Assembly: GCA_035275405.1 (NCBI GenBank)
Contig: DATEMU010000003.1
Span: forward strand, 868,001-932,000
DNA from: Phycisphaerae bacterium
GTDB lineage: Bacteria > Planctomycetota > Phycisphaerae > UBA1845 > UTPLA1
Length of the DNA stretch: 64,000 bases
Direction: 5' to 3'
Shown here: in pieces, positions 12,198 through 20,390 of the stretch
Numbering within the stretch: position 1 is the stretch's first letter
How the letters are laid out: each line of letters opens with the position of its first letter
Translations under genes and position numbers: made by a program
The notes under the pieces: model-generated
Seen by the model: only the letters and a program-made list of their open reading frames with translations
The model's database searches: none
What the model was told of the DNA's origin: nothing

Positions 12198-13025
12198 ATG
12201 TCTGGTCGAACGTTGACTGTTTTCGTGACGCTGCTATTGGGCCCCACGGTACCGATCGCCCTGGCACAACACGGCCACATGGAGGGAGAGCATGGAAAAC
12301 CGGCCGAGTTCAAGATGCCGACGACGTACAAAGACGGTGTAGCCGAGATTCAGCACCGGCTTCACGAGATTGAGGAGCTAATCGACTCCAGCAAACTCGC
12401 CGACGTGCATCGAGAGGCGGAGGTGATCCAGAAAGTCGGAAACGTCATCGGCCAACTTGCACTCAAGGCCGACTCCGGAGTGCCCAAGATCGCCATCAAG
12501 GAGATCAATAAAGCCGGACGCGAATTGGCGGGCAAGTTCGACGCTATCGACAAGGCCGGCGATTCCGGCGACGCGGCGGGCACGCGTAAAGTTTACGATG
12601 AGATGGTTACATTGACCGCGACACTTCAGAAGTACGTCGCCGGCGGCCCGCACGGAGGGTTGGTTGCATGGTCCGTCGATCGGAAGCGCCAAGTCGAGGC
12701 AACGCTCTCGGCCGCCAACGAAGTCCGCATTTACCTCTACGATGAACACTCCAAGCCGCTCCCGGTCGACGGGACGAAACCGCAGGCGCACGGCGGAAAG
12801 AAGGGCGGCGAACACACGCCGGTCAGTCTCGCGCCCGACGCTTCCAAGTCGTCTCTACGCGGAAGACTCGACTCGGGCACGAGGCCGCCGCTCGCGCTTA
12901 TGATTTCGCTGGATCTGGGCGGCAAGACGCAAATGTTCACCTTTGATTTCGATGCTCCAACGAAGGCGCCGAGTAGGGAGCACGGCGCGCACGAAAAAGG
13001 CGAACACAAGGGCCACAAACCGTAA
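12198..13025 (+). CDS. secreted helical protein of metal operon
   Basis: The start is ATG 12198, preceded by GAAAGGAG at 12182-12189; a TTG at 12180 lies inside that site. 275 aa with signal peptide (to about residue 23), a His-rich N-terminus, an all-helical domain (about 35-145) with the repeated theme QLALKADSGVP...EINKAGREL, then a beta domain beginning GGPHGGL and a His/Lys-rich tail. The helical domain is clearly paralogous to the next gene. The helical fold and periplasmic setting resemble cytochrome c'-like or metal-buffer proteins, but there is no CxxCH. Function unknown; periplasmic metal binding is inferred from His content and operon. Confidence 0.82.
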   Translation: MSGRTLTVFVTLLLGPTVPIALAQHGHMEGEHGKPAEFKMPTTYKDGVAEIQHRLHEIEELIDSSKLADVHREAEVIQKVGNVIGQLALKADSGVPKIAIKEINKAGRELAGKFDAIDKAGDSGDAAGTRKVYDEMVTLTATLQKYVAGGPHGGLVAWSVDRKRQVEATLSAANEVRIYLYDEHSKPLPVDGTKPQAHGGKKGGEHTPVSLAPDASKSSLRGRLDSGTRPPLALMISLDLGGKTQMFTFDFDAPTKAPSREHGAHEKGEHKGHKP

Positions 13026-13075
13026 CGGTCGGTAAGCGGCGAAGCTCGGTTAATCTCAGGAAAGGAAGAAAAAAT

Positions 13076-14068
13076 ATGTCAACAGTCAAGGGGCTCGGCT
13101 ACATTGCCATTGTGACAGTCGCCGCCTATGCGGCTTCGGCAAGCGCTCAATCCCCTCACGGTGATCACGAGCACGGCAAACCAATCGCGTATAAGACGCC
13201 AAAAACCTTCAAAGACGCGGTCCGCGAGATTCGAACTCGATTGCACGAAATCGAGGACCTCATGGCGTCCGAGAAGCTTGATCAGATCCATCCCCACGCG
13301 GACGTTGTTCGAAAGGTGGGAGATCTCGTCGGCCAGCTTGCGCTGAAATCGGACTCGGGTGTGCCCCGCGAGGCGATCAAGGAGGTAAATAAGGCTGGAC
13401 GAGAGCTTGCCTCCATGTTCGATGCTATTGACAAAGTCGCCGACGCCGGTGATGCCACGGGGACGCGCAAAGTTTATGGAGAGATGAAGGTACTGGTCGA
13501 GATACTTCAGCGACATGCGCCGAAAGAATATGTTTGTCCGATGCGGTGCGAGGCGGAAAAAACGCATTCTCAGCCCGGAAAGTGTTCGGTCTGTGGGATG
13601 AAGCTCCAGGACATTGATTCACACATGGACCATAAGCCCAAGCACGGCGGCGTTTTCTTCATGGCTCCCGATCAGACTCACCATCTTGAAGGAACCATCT
13701 CAGAGAATCGCGAGTTTCGCATTTACTTCTACGACGAATACACTAAGCCGATTAAGGCGGATAAGTTCTCCGCGAAAGGTCATGCACGAAACGCAGGAAA
13801 AGACGATGAAAAGCCGCTGGCTCTGAGCGTCGAGCCTGGTAGGGCCTTTCTCAGGGGTAACGTTGATGGGTCGGTGAAGTTCCCAATGGGCTTGAAAATC
13901 TTCATTGATTTCAAGGATGGACAGGAGCCGCAGGTCTTTGATTTCGATTTCATGGAGCCCAGCAAATCGTCCATGAGTCTAAAGGCTGAGGAGCAGCATG
14001 AAAGCGAAGATAAGGCGGCCGACCTTGAAACGAAGGCGTATAACGAACGCACTCCGAATGACGGCTAA
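13076..14068 (+). CDS. secreted helical protein with HMBD heavy-metal domain
   Basis: 330 aa, with RBS AGGAAAGAAG a few bases before the ATG. Signal peptide to about residue 24, then the helical domain shared with the previous gene, then a heavy-metal-binding (HMBD) module YVCPMRCEAEKTHSQPGKCS-VCGMKL (about 150-180) in which the usual CPMHP is CPMRC. A beta domain with a KHGG motif and an acidic/Lys tail follows. It arose by duplication with the gene before it, then gained the HMBD insert or the partner lost it. Probably a periplasmic metal chaperone or buffer for the RND system. Confidence 0.83.
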   Translation: MSTVKGLGYIAIVTVAAYAASASAQSPHGDHEHGKPIAYKTPKTFKDAVREIRTRLHEIEDLMASEKLDQIHPHADVVRKVGDLVGQLALKSDSGVPREAIKEVNKAGRELASMFDAIDKVADAGDATGTRKVYGEMKVLVEILQRHAPKEYVCPMRCEAEKTHSQPGKCSVCGMKLQDIDSHMDHKPKHGGVFFMAPDQTHHLEGTISENREFRIYFYDEYTKPIKADKFSAKGHARNAGKDDEKPLALSVEPGRAFLRGNVDGSVKFPMGLKIFIDFKDGQEPQVFDFDFMEPSKSSMSLKAEEQHESEDKAADLETKAYNERTPNDG

Positions 14069-14221
14069 AAGTACGGCGACCTGAGCGAGAGAGACCGGCT
14101 AACCAGATTTGCCCCTTGGCGCTTGCGCGTTAAGCTCTGGTTTGTTCGACCTACGATCTGTCGTGGCGCACGGATCGTAGCCATCACCATCGGATTTATT
14201 GTTCGACAAGGATTAAGCATA

Positions 14222-15808
14222 ATGATCGGCCGACAGGCGAGTGGAAGGCTGGTTCTGATTGCTCTAATCGGAATCCTGCTTTCATCATGTGGGCGTGTTG
14301 ACAGCGCAAATGACCTGCGACAAGCGGGCGAAGCTACCCGACAAGCGACGGGGACGGAGGTTTCGTGGTCTGGCGAGATGGAGCTAAAACCGCTCGTGCC
14401 GGCACAAGCGGATGTGGTTGCCATCGAGCAAGCGCTGGACTTGGCACTTTTCAACAACCGGGCACTCCGCGCAGACCTTGAAGTCATTGCCCAGGCGAAG
14501 GCGGACTTAGTTCAGGCGGGATTGCTTAGTAACCCGGTGCTCTCGTTTGCGGGCATGCTCCCCGAGGGAGGCGGACGTGCCGACCTAACATTCGGGCTGT
14601 CCAAAGACGTGGCCGACCTGTGGTTGATTCCGACGCGAAAGCAGTCTGCGCAGGCCATTCTCCAGCAGAGAATTCTGGCCGTCGCTGACACGGCTGTGAC
14701 GTTGGTCACCGAGGTTCGCTCAAGGTATTACGATTTGCAATACCAATCGCAAGCCATCGATCTTCAAGAGCAGAACCTTCGCGTCTTGCGCGACGTGATC
14801 GAACTTACTCAGGCGAGGCTGAAGGCGGGCGAGGCGGGTCAATTCGATCTTTACCTGACGCGCGGCCGGCTGCTTGAGTCTGAACTCCAACAGCTTCAAT
14901 TGCGCGCTGATTACGATTTGACGCGCCAAGCGCTCCTCCGCTTGATGGGCGTGGCAGACGCGCGGGAGCCGTGGTTCCCGACCGAGGCCGACACGCGGTT
15001 CAACGCCCTGGCCGCTGACGAGACGGCGATGATCGATACAGCCCTTCGCCAACGCCTGGATGCTCAGGCCGCGCACTGGGAATTGGAATCTGCGTTGGCG
15101 GACTTTCAGCAGCAGCGGCTGCGCGTGATCCCAAGTCTCAACCTCGGCGTGGGAGGAGAGCGTTACGAGCGGCGAGCCCTGCCGGGCCGCAAGATTCTGG
15201 CGGACACAGCCCGGGCTTCCGTTGCCGCAGGGCAGTTGACGGCGCCAGAGCTCGAATCACGGGGTGAACGAAATCTGGAACGTCGCCAGATCATCGACTT
15301 GGTTTTGGGGCCAATGATCGAGGTTCCTCTGCCAATCTTCGATCAAAACCTCGCTCAGATCGCCAAGGCTCAGTCGAGGGCTCGCGAGCTATTGCAGCGA
15401 TATGAGGAGATCGAGCAGAGGGTGGTTGAAGGCGTCCGCTCGGCACTAACGCGACGACGACTGGCCGAGGACCGTGTTCGCCTGTATCGGGAGTCACTAT
15501 TGCCCGTTCAGCAGACAGCCCTTGAACTGGCACGAAAGACTTACCAGGCCGGCCGGGAGTCGATTGTCGCGGTTCTCTTGGCGCAGGAATCCCTGATTCT
15601 CACGCGGCTAAGTTACGCGGCATCCGTACGAGACCTGGCAACTGCGACCGCGGACCTAGAACGCCAGCTCTCGGGACGCATTCCCGACGAGCTACTCCGT
15701 CCACTCACCACGCAGCCAGCCCCGGCCAGCCAACCGGGGAGTACGGATGCCCCAAAGAGCCCGGCCACGCAACAAGCAGAGAAAGGAGAATCGGAGACCG
15801 AAAGATGA
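14222..15808 (+). CDS. TolC-family outer-membrane efflux lipoprotein
   Basis: The frame opens at 14123, but the ATG at 14222 gives a clear lipoprotein signal peptide with lipobox LLSSC, so that start is chosen (528 aa). Two OEP repeats follow: an N-terminal one with ALFNNRALRADLEVIAQAKADLVQAGLLSNP, and a second beginning PLPIFDQNLAQIAKAQSRA. The C-terminal 40 residues are Pro/Ser/Thr-rich. It supplies the outer-membrane channel for the RND set at 7537-12149 and possibly the first RND system. Its TGA overlaps the ATG of a 38-aa peptide. Confidence 0.92.
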   Translation: MIGRQASGRLVLIALIGILLSSCGRVDSANDLRQAGEATRQATGTEVSWSGEMELKPLVPAQADVVAIEQALDLALFNNRALRADLEVIAQAKADLVQAGLLSNPVLSFAGMLPEGGGRADLTFGLSKDVADLWLIPTRKQSAQAILQQRILAVADTAVTLVTEVRSRYYDLQYQSQAIDLQEQNLRVLRDVIELTQARLKAGEAGQFDLYLTRGRLLESELQQLQLRADYDLTRQALLRLMGVADAREPWFPTEADTRFNALAADETAMIDTALRQRLDAQAAHWELESALADFQQQRLRVIPSLNLGVGGERYERRALPGRKILADTARASVAAGQLTAPELESRGERNLERRQIIDLVLGPMIEVPLPIFDQNLAQIAKAQSRARELLQRYEEIEQRVVEGVRSALTRRRLAEDRVRLYRESLLPVQQTALELARKTYQAGRESIVAVLLAQESLILTRLSYAASVRDLATATADLERQLSGRIPDELLRPLTTQPAPASQPGSTDAPKSPATQQAEKGESETER

Positions 15809-15921
15809 CGCCTACAGACCCCATGCAAGTCTTTTGGGAAGCGCTATCTGCGATCCTAACGGTGCTTATTACGTTCTTTGGCGATTTCTTCCGGCAAGGC
15901 TTCGCGGCGTTCCTTTTCTAA
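15805..15921 (+). CDS. 38-aa hydrophobic micropeptide ending AAFLF
   Basis: The ATG overlaps the TolC stop (ATGA). The 38-residue product has a hydrophobic/amphipathic segment (residues 9-29) and the C-terminus DFFRQGFAAFLF. The closing F-x-R-x-x-x-A-A-F-L-F matches the peptide at 2-169, also beside an RND gene. Likely membrane-associated, perhaps an accessory of the efflux complex, but no known family is recognised. Confidence 0.6.
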   Translation: MTPTDPMQVFWEALSAILTVLITFFGDFFRQGFAAFLF

Positions 15922-16387
15922 GAACCGTCGCACTCGGTAGGAAACCGCACTCTCAATGATGCGTTGTCATCCAAGGGAGCTGTTATGAAGCACGGCCCTA
16001 TTAGCCAGCAGGGGGCCGGGCCATGTCCGCAGGAATGCGAGTTCTAGTCACGATGATGTCCACCGTGACGACCGCGGCGGGTGTAATACGGATGCCGGCT
16101 ATGGCCTGAGAGATTGAAGTGCGGCGCCGGCCGGTAGTGGCCGTAGTTACGATGGCTGTACGAGTACGGCCGGGTCACTGCCCACCCCGACGGCGGGATG
16201 GCCCCTCATTTCTTCTTGTCCAGACACGACAGGCACTGAATCGTTAGGGGGATGAGTCTGGATGCACCGCCGGCGAGGCAGGTGCTGCGCGGCTCGTTTC
16301 TGGGCCCTCACTTTTTTTGAGACGTTGGGAAGAACGAGCCCGACCCGTGCATCAAACATACGGGCTGTGTGCCGTTCTTGACTGCCG
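15922..16387. other. intergenic region with decayed coding remnants
   Basis: No convincing intact gene. On the minus strand a short frame (16044-16178) encodes a Tyr/His/Arg-rich tail, and just upstream another short minus frame ends in a CxxC followed by KKK-stop (16206-16208) without an upstream start. Both look like remains of small secreted metal-associated genes. Confidence 0.5.
16044..16178 (-). pseudogene. remnant of His/Tyr-rich secreted protein gene
   Basis: The minus-strand frame ending TAG at 16044-16046 reads with abundant Tyr, His, Arg and Pro (YSYSHRNYGHYRP, then HPYYTRRGRHGGHHRD). This resembles the C-terminus of the secreted His/Tyr-rich protein at 33515-33838. Only a GTG at 16178 is available as start, and no signal peptide precedes it, so I read it as a 5'-truncated gene. 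Confidence 0.4.
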
Positions 16388-16438
16388 ATGGCAGCAGCGG
16401 AACCGTTGCGCCTCCTATCGCGTGCGTCCGGAACGGCG

Positions 16439-17839
16439 ATGACCAATCGTTGTGCACTAATCTGTAGAAGCGTCGGTCCCACGGAAAGCCCCGTCCAACG
16501 TCGCTGCCTTTTTCAAGCCTTGATCTGCTTGTTGCTCGCCGTTGTAGGCTGCAAGAAACCAGAGAGCGCGAATTGGATTCGAAACGGATTCCTCGATCCC
16601 ACGCAGGTAGGTCAGTTCCGCGAGCCTCAGCGCAATCCAATTCGCCATTCGCTCAGCCTCCTTGAGGAGCCGATGCATCTTGAAAGAGCCGAGGCTCCGG
16701 CAGCGGAAGACCTCGTCCCAATTTACGAAGAGTCGAAAATAGCGGGCGGGGATACGATCACGGTTTCGATCTTTGAACTACTCGCACCTGGACAGGATAC
16801 CTCACAACAGATCAAAGTGGACAACGGTGGGGCCATTACACTGCCCATCTTGGGGCCGATCCGCGTTGCTGGGCTGATGCCGCATGAGATCGAGTTGGAG
16901 ATCAAGTCACAGCTTCGAGCTAAGCAGATCCTCGAAGATGCCGATGTGCAGGTGCGGCTTTTAGAATCCCCTGGATTGAGCTACTCGATTCTTGGCGAAG
17001 TCCGGCGTTCCGGCGCCTACCCGATTCCGACTCCTGAGTATCGCTTGCTCAATGCGCTCGCGGATGCAGGCGGTGTTCCGCCCGAACTGCACGAACTCTA
17101 TGTGATTCGTAGGGGCACAGCAACGGACTTGGAACCCACATCCGCGCCCGCGCATGGGCATGGCCATCATTCCGCTGCAAATAATATTCAAGTCCCTCAC
17201 ACGTCAGCCGCACCATCAAGTAAGGCGGCACCGCAAGCTCTTAGACCAATTCCATCCGAGACCCTGCTTCTGCACGAACATGGTACTGCGCCAACGACTC
17301 AACCAGAGTCCAACCGAGTCATCATGATCGATGTCGAGGATCTGATGAACGGAGTACCTAGCCAGAACATCGTCGTCCGCCCTTTCGACCTGATCTACGT
17401 CTCGCATGGCGCCATGGGCAATTACTACATGGCTGGCAACGTCGCCCGGCCCGGGGCTTATGAGTTACACGGACACGGCCCCACTCTGAAACAAGCAATC
17501 GCGTCGGCTGGCGGTTTCGGTCCCCTCGCCTGGCCGGCAAGGGCAGAGATCGTGCGCCGGTTGAATGACGACGAAGAGCAAATCATACAAGTAGATCTGG
17601 ACGCGATCTTCGCTGGAACGGAGGCCGATGTGATGCTGAAGCCCAATGATCTCGTGAATGTTGGTTCGACGGCCTTATCACCGTTCTTGGCGAGCTTAAG
17701 AAACGCCTTTCGCTTCTCCTATGGATTCGGGTTCGTGTACGACCGCAATTTCGCGGATGGCGACACCGCGCAGGCTCGCGAGCAGGTCAAGTCGCGACGG
17801 CTTCAAGAGTCGCAATCGCGAGGTCTACCAATAAGGTGA
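16439..17839 (+). CDS. Wza-like polysaccharide export lipoprotein
   Basis: Outer-membrane export protein of the Poly_export/SLBB type. From ATG 16439 (an earlier ATG at 16388 is also open) a signal peptide ends in lipobox AVVGC. The Poly_export domain (GGDTITVSIFEL to about 150 residues on) is followed by a first SLBB-like segment (YSILGEVRRSGAYPIPTPE), a His-rich low-complexity linker, and a second SLBB segment (YYMAGNVARPGAYEL). It would form the channel for an exopolysaccharide, but no Wzc or glycosyltransferase partner is in the window. Confidence 0.85.
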   Translation: MTNRCALICRSVGPTESPVQRRCLFQALICLLLAVVGCKKPESANWIRNGFLDPTQVGQFREPQRNPIRHSLSLLEEPMHLERAEAPAAEDLVPIYEESKIAGGDTITVSIFELLAPGQDTSQQIKVDNGGAITLPILGPIRVAGLMPHEIELEIKSQLRAKQILEDADVQVRLLESPGLSYSILGEVRRSGAYPIPTPEYRLLNALADAGGVPPELHELYVIRRGTATDLEPTSAPAHGHGHHSAANNIQVPHTSAAPSSKAAPQALRPIPSETLLLHEHGTAPTTQPESNRVIMIDVEDLMNGVPSQNIVVRPFDLIYVSHGAMGNYYMAGNVARPGAYELHGHGPTLKQAIASAGGFGPLAWPARAEIVRRLNDDEEQIIQVDLDAIFAGTEADVMLKPNDLVNVGSTALSPFLASLRNAFRFSYGFGFVYDRNFADGDTAQAREQVKSRRLQESQSRGLPIR

Positions 17840-17912
17840 CCTACGGTTGGTTAGCGTAGTGTTTCCGCATGGCCCGCACCCAATGACTCCGCAAGGGAGG
17901 TACGTAACCTAG

Positions 17913-18917
17913 ATGATCGCAATCAGTCGTTATTCCCGGGGCCTAATCACGGCGGCGCTTTCCGTCTCCCTTGCCTCTTGCCAACCGCGCCTTTGGGACA
18001 GGTCGTCTGCCGGGCGATCGACGCACGACGACCTGCGTCAGCAGTTGGAGGCGTGCCGGAAGGAACATGCCGCTCAGGTCTCTACGGCCGAGGTTGAAGC
18101 TCTGCGGTCTGAAATGCACCGCTACACGAAGGAGGAGACGCTTCGCCGCGAGTCCATGCGGCGCGTAATGGACACGTACGCCCAAGGCGTCTGTCTCATC
18201 CACGGTGTCTTCACGTTTCACGATCGCCGCGGGGCAACATCCGCGCCCGTCAAGGATTCGGAGGAAAAGCCGGTCGAGTTGGAGTATCTTGGGTCTGGCT
18301 TTCTCGTAAGCGAACATGGCCATGTCGTCACCAACCGTCACGTAGCCGAGCCCTGGTGGAACAACGAGCGCATCGCGCCGCTTGTGGCCGCTGGCTTGGA
18401 ACCTGCGTTCATCCACTTAACTGCCACTTTTCCAAACCACGAGCCGATTCCCATTGACCCCCAAACGATCCGCGTCAGCGCCGAAGACGTGGACGTGGCC
18501 GTCTTCACAATATCGGCCAGTGATGTTCCCGTGCTTCCGCTCTCCGATCACGATCCGCGAGAGCTGCGCGGCGAGCCGCTCATGCTCTTGGGCTATCCGA
18601 CCGGACTGTCAGCGCTCCTCGCCCGGGCAGACCCCGATGTTGCATCTGCGGTGTTGGCCGAGGCGAATGACACCACGACCATGATCGCAGCCCTAAGCCG
18701 ACGGCATGCGATCTCGCCCGTCATCACGCACGGAACGTTGAGCGATGTCACCAATTACCAACTTATCTACGACGCGGTCACGACTTCGGGCGGTTCCGGC
18801 GGCCCCGTGTTCGGTCCAGACGGGGAGGTCATCGGAGTCAACTTCGCCATCCTGCGCGACTTCCAGGGTTCCAATTTCGGCGTACCGATCGGTTTTGCAC
18901 GGCCTTTGCTCCCGTGA
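17913..18917 (+). CDS. trypsin-like serine protease lipoprotein
   Basis: 334 aa with lipobox SLASC (about residue 23), a short coiled-coil (about 35-75) and a trypsin-fold domain. The catalytic triad is visible: His in TNRHVAEP (about 142), Asp in DVDVAVF (about 193) and Ser in SGGSGGPVF (about 294). No PDZ domain follows. The frame stops soon after VPIGFARPLLP. A second frame continues 18918-18981 with protein-like sequence (DSPKVEAEDLINLIAEEV), so a frameshift near the end is possible. Likely an envelope-localised protease, anchored by a lipid. Confidence 0.85.
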   Translation: MIAISRYSRGLITAALSVSLASCQPRLWDRSSAGRSTHDDLRQQLEACRKEHAAQVSTAEVEALRSEMHRYTKEETLRRESMRRVMDTYAQGVCLIHGVFTFHDRRGATSAPVKDSEEKPVELEYLGSGFLVSEHGHVVTNRHVAEPWWNNERIAPLVAAGLEPAFIHLTATFPNHEPIPIDPQTIRVSAEDVDVAVFTISASDVPVLPLSDHDPRELRGEPLMLLGYPTGLSALLARADPDVASAVLAEANDTTTMIAALSRRHAISPVITHGTLSDVTNYQLIYDAVTTSGGSGGPVFGPDGEVIGVNFAILRDFQGSNFGVPIGFARPLLP

Positions 18918-19214
18918 CTCGCCAAAAGTCGAAGCTGAGGATCTCATCAACTTGATCGCCGAAGAGGTGTCCGGACGCTGAAATTGAAGTGTTATTGGCA
19001 TCCTGAAAGAAAAATCATCTCCGAACGCCCCGCGTCTCGAAGCTTCGGGAACTGGCAGCGACGATATTGCCTAACCAAGGCTTGGATCCCGTGTCTTGAT
19101 TGGAGACTCGCGTGTGTCGAGTCGGCCGGTGCAAGTGTCGGAGAGTCTCAATTCCCTCGCGAGCGGCGGCATCGGTGATTGGGTTTTGGCAGCAAAACTA
19201 CGGGAGGTCCCCTT
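18918..19214. other. intergenic region
   Basis: It holds the possible out-of-frame C-terminal extension of the protease (to the TGA ending at 18981) and the leader of the next gene, with GGGAGG at 19202-19207 as its ribosome-binding site. No other gene seen. Confidence 0.4.
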
Positions 19215-19562
19215 ATGTCGTTTCGCAAACTTCGCAATGTGCTCGCTTTCGGCGTCGCCGCATTGGCACTCGGCTTCGCCGGCATCAGTCCGGTCCGCGC
19301 GGACCATGACAGTTGTGGTGGTGGTTCGTATTATTCGCCCTCGTATTCGTATTACGGCGGCGATGGATACGGCGGCTCTGGCTATTCCTCTGGCGGCTAC
19401 AGCCACCATTCCCCGCGCGTCTACCTTCCAAGCTACCGCAGTTCGCGGCCCTACTACTCCCCGTCGTACCATGCTCCGCGGCACCACGGCTCCAGCCACG
19501 GTTTCTCTTTTCAACACAGCACAGGCCACCATGGCGGTCATCGCCGCGGTCATGGCTGGTGA
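19215..19562 (+). CDS. secreted Gly/Tyr/His-rich small protein
   Basis: Start at ATG 19215, chosen for the GGGAGG site 8 nt upstream; an in-frame ATG at 19179 has none. 115 aa: signal peptide (about 1-30, ending VRADHD), then low-complexity sequence dominated by Gly, Ser, Tyr and later His (SYYSPSYSYYGG..., GHHGGHRRGHGW). Similar composition to the secreted proteins at 33515-33838 and 44745-45671. The His-rich tail may bind metal; no enzymatic domain. Confidence 0.75.
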   Translation: MSFRKLRNVLAFGVAALALGFAGISPVRADHDSCGGGSYYSPSYSYYGGDGYGGSGYSSGGYSHHSPRVYLPSYRSSRPYYSPSYHAPRHHGSSHGFSFQHSTGHHGGHRRGHGW

Positions 19563-19681
19563 GAAGCGCCACGACTGATGTCGAAATGAGTCTGAGTCAA
19601 TGCATGGCGAAGAGGACCGAGGACTGCTCGGCCCTCTTCGCTTATTTCAGTCCAAACTGCCCCCGCACGCCCGACCGATCG

Positions 19682-19852
19682 CTATTTCTTGGGATTCAGC
19701 GGGCAGCACTTTGGGCAGGGCAGTTCCTCGCCCGTGAGCGGGCAGGTGTAGCCGTCCTTGGCGGGCTGCGTCTTCGTGGCCTTCGCGTACACGATCCCGC
19801 CGATTGCCAACGGCAGCGCCAACAAACTCATCAGAAACCATTTTCGACGCAT
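19682..19852 (-). CDS. 56-aa signal-peptide protein with CPLTGEELPCPKCC
   Basis: ATG at 19852 preceded by AGGAAGGAG. 56 aa: an N-terminal signal/anchor (about residues 4-22), then CPLTGEELPCPKCCPLN with Cys37, Cys46, Cys49 and Cys50, ending KK. The Cys cluster resembles short periplasmic metal-binding peptides seen beside copper genes in Bacteroidetes and planctomycetes (recollection, not searched). It follows the CsoR-family gene by 46 nt on the same strand and probably shares its promoter, suggesting it is the regulated effector. Confidence 0.78.
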   Translation of the reverse strand: MRRKWFLMSLLALPLAIGGIVYAKATKTQPAKDGYTCPLTGEELPCPKCCPLNPKK

Positions 19853-19898
19853 GATACGTCTCCTTCCTAAACGAAATCCCAGCAGAACACGCGCCTGC

Positions 19899-20189
19899 CT
19901 ATTTCATGAACCGGTACAACATCTCCAGCAGTTCGTCGTAAATCGCCTTGTCCCCGGAGCGGATCGCGTCAGTCGCGCAGCGCTCCAGGTAGTTCCGCAG
20001 CACCAGCTTACCCGTCCCGCGGAGCGCGGCCTCAATGCTGCTGAGTTGGTTCAACACCTCTACGCATGGCCGCTGGGCTTTGACCATGCTCGCGACCCCG
20101 CGGACTTGCCCTTCAATTCGGCTGAGCCGGTCCTCGATGCCGCGCTGCACCTCTTCGACATACATTGGAAGCAACGTTTTTTTCGCCAT
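19899..20189 (-). CDS. CsoR/RcnR-family repressor (DUF156), C-Y-C variant
   Basis: 96-aa all-helical repressor of the CsoR/RcnR/CstR family, with the R-L-x-R-I-E-G-Q-V-R-G helix 1 signature (residues 21-31). The effector positions are Cys42, Tyr67 and Cys71. Spacing is identical to the Cu(I) site of CsoR (Cys36, His61, Cys65 in the mycobacterial protein), but the His is a Tyr. That leaves two Cys, as in the persulfide sensor CstR, or a two-coordinate metal site. It is autoregulated if the operator at 20194-20210 is real. Next gene: the CPKCC small protein. Confidence 0.92.
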   Translation of the reverse strand: MAKKTLLPMYVEEVQRGIEDRLSRIEGQVRGVASMVKAQRPCVEVLNQLSSIEAALRGTGKLVLRNYLERCATDAIRSGDKAIYDELLEMLYRFMK

Positions 20190-20193
20190 AGCC

Positions 20194-20233
20194 GTACCCC
20201 CTACCAGTATATCCGCGGCTCCGCTGGAGTCAA
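20194..20233 (-). promoter_or_regulatory. csoR promoter with overlapping G-tract operator
   Basis: On the minus strand TTGACT (20233-20228), a 16-nt spacer, TATACT (20211-20206), then GGTAGGGGGTAC running to within 5 nt of the ATG. CsoR/RcnR-family operators are G-tracts flanked by AT-containing arms, as here (ATACTGGTAGGGGGTAC). The operator overlaps the -10 and the expected transcript start, and the same G-run is the only ribosome-binding candidate, so the leader is very short. Confidence 0.65.
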
Positions 20234-20390
20234 GCCGGCACGAAAAGGTCGGGAAAGTCGCCTATTAGCGAGGCCCGTGCTTCGCGGCACGTTCGCTTTA
20301 TAATGCGGGCGCATCGCGATCGTTGCGTAAGTCGACATGACCGCAGCCCTTCAGGAGGGCCGATCCTGTTCATCTTGAACGAGGTCCGCT

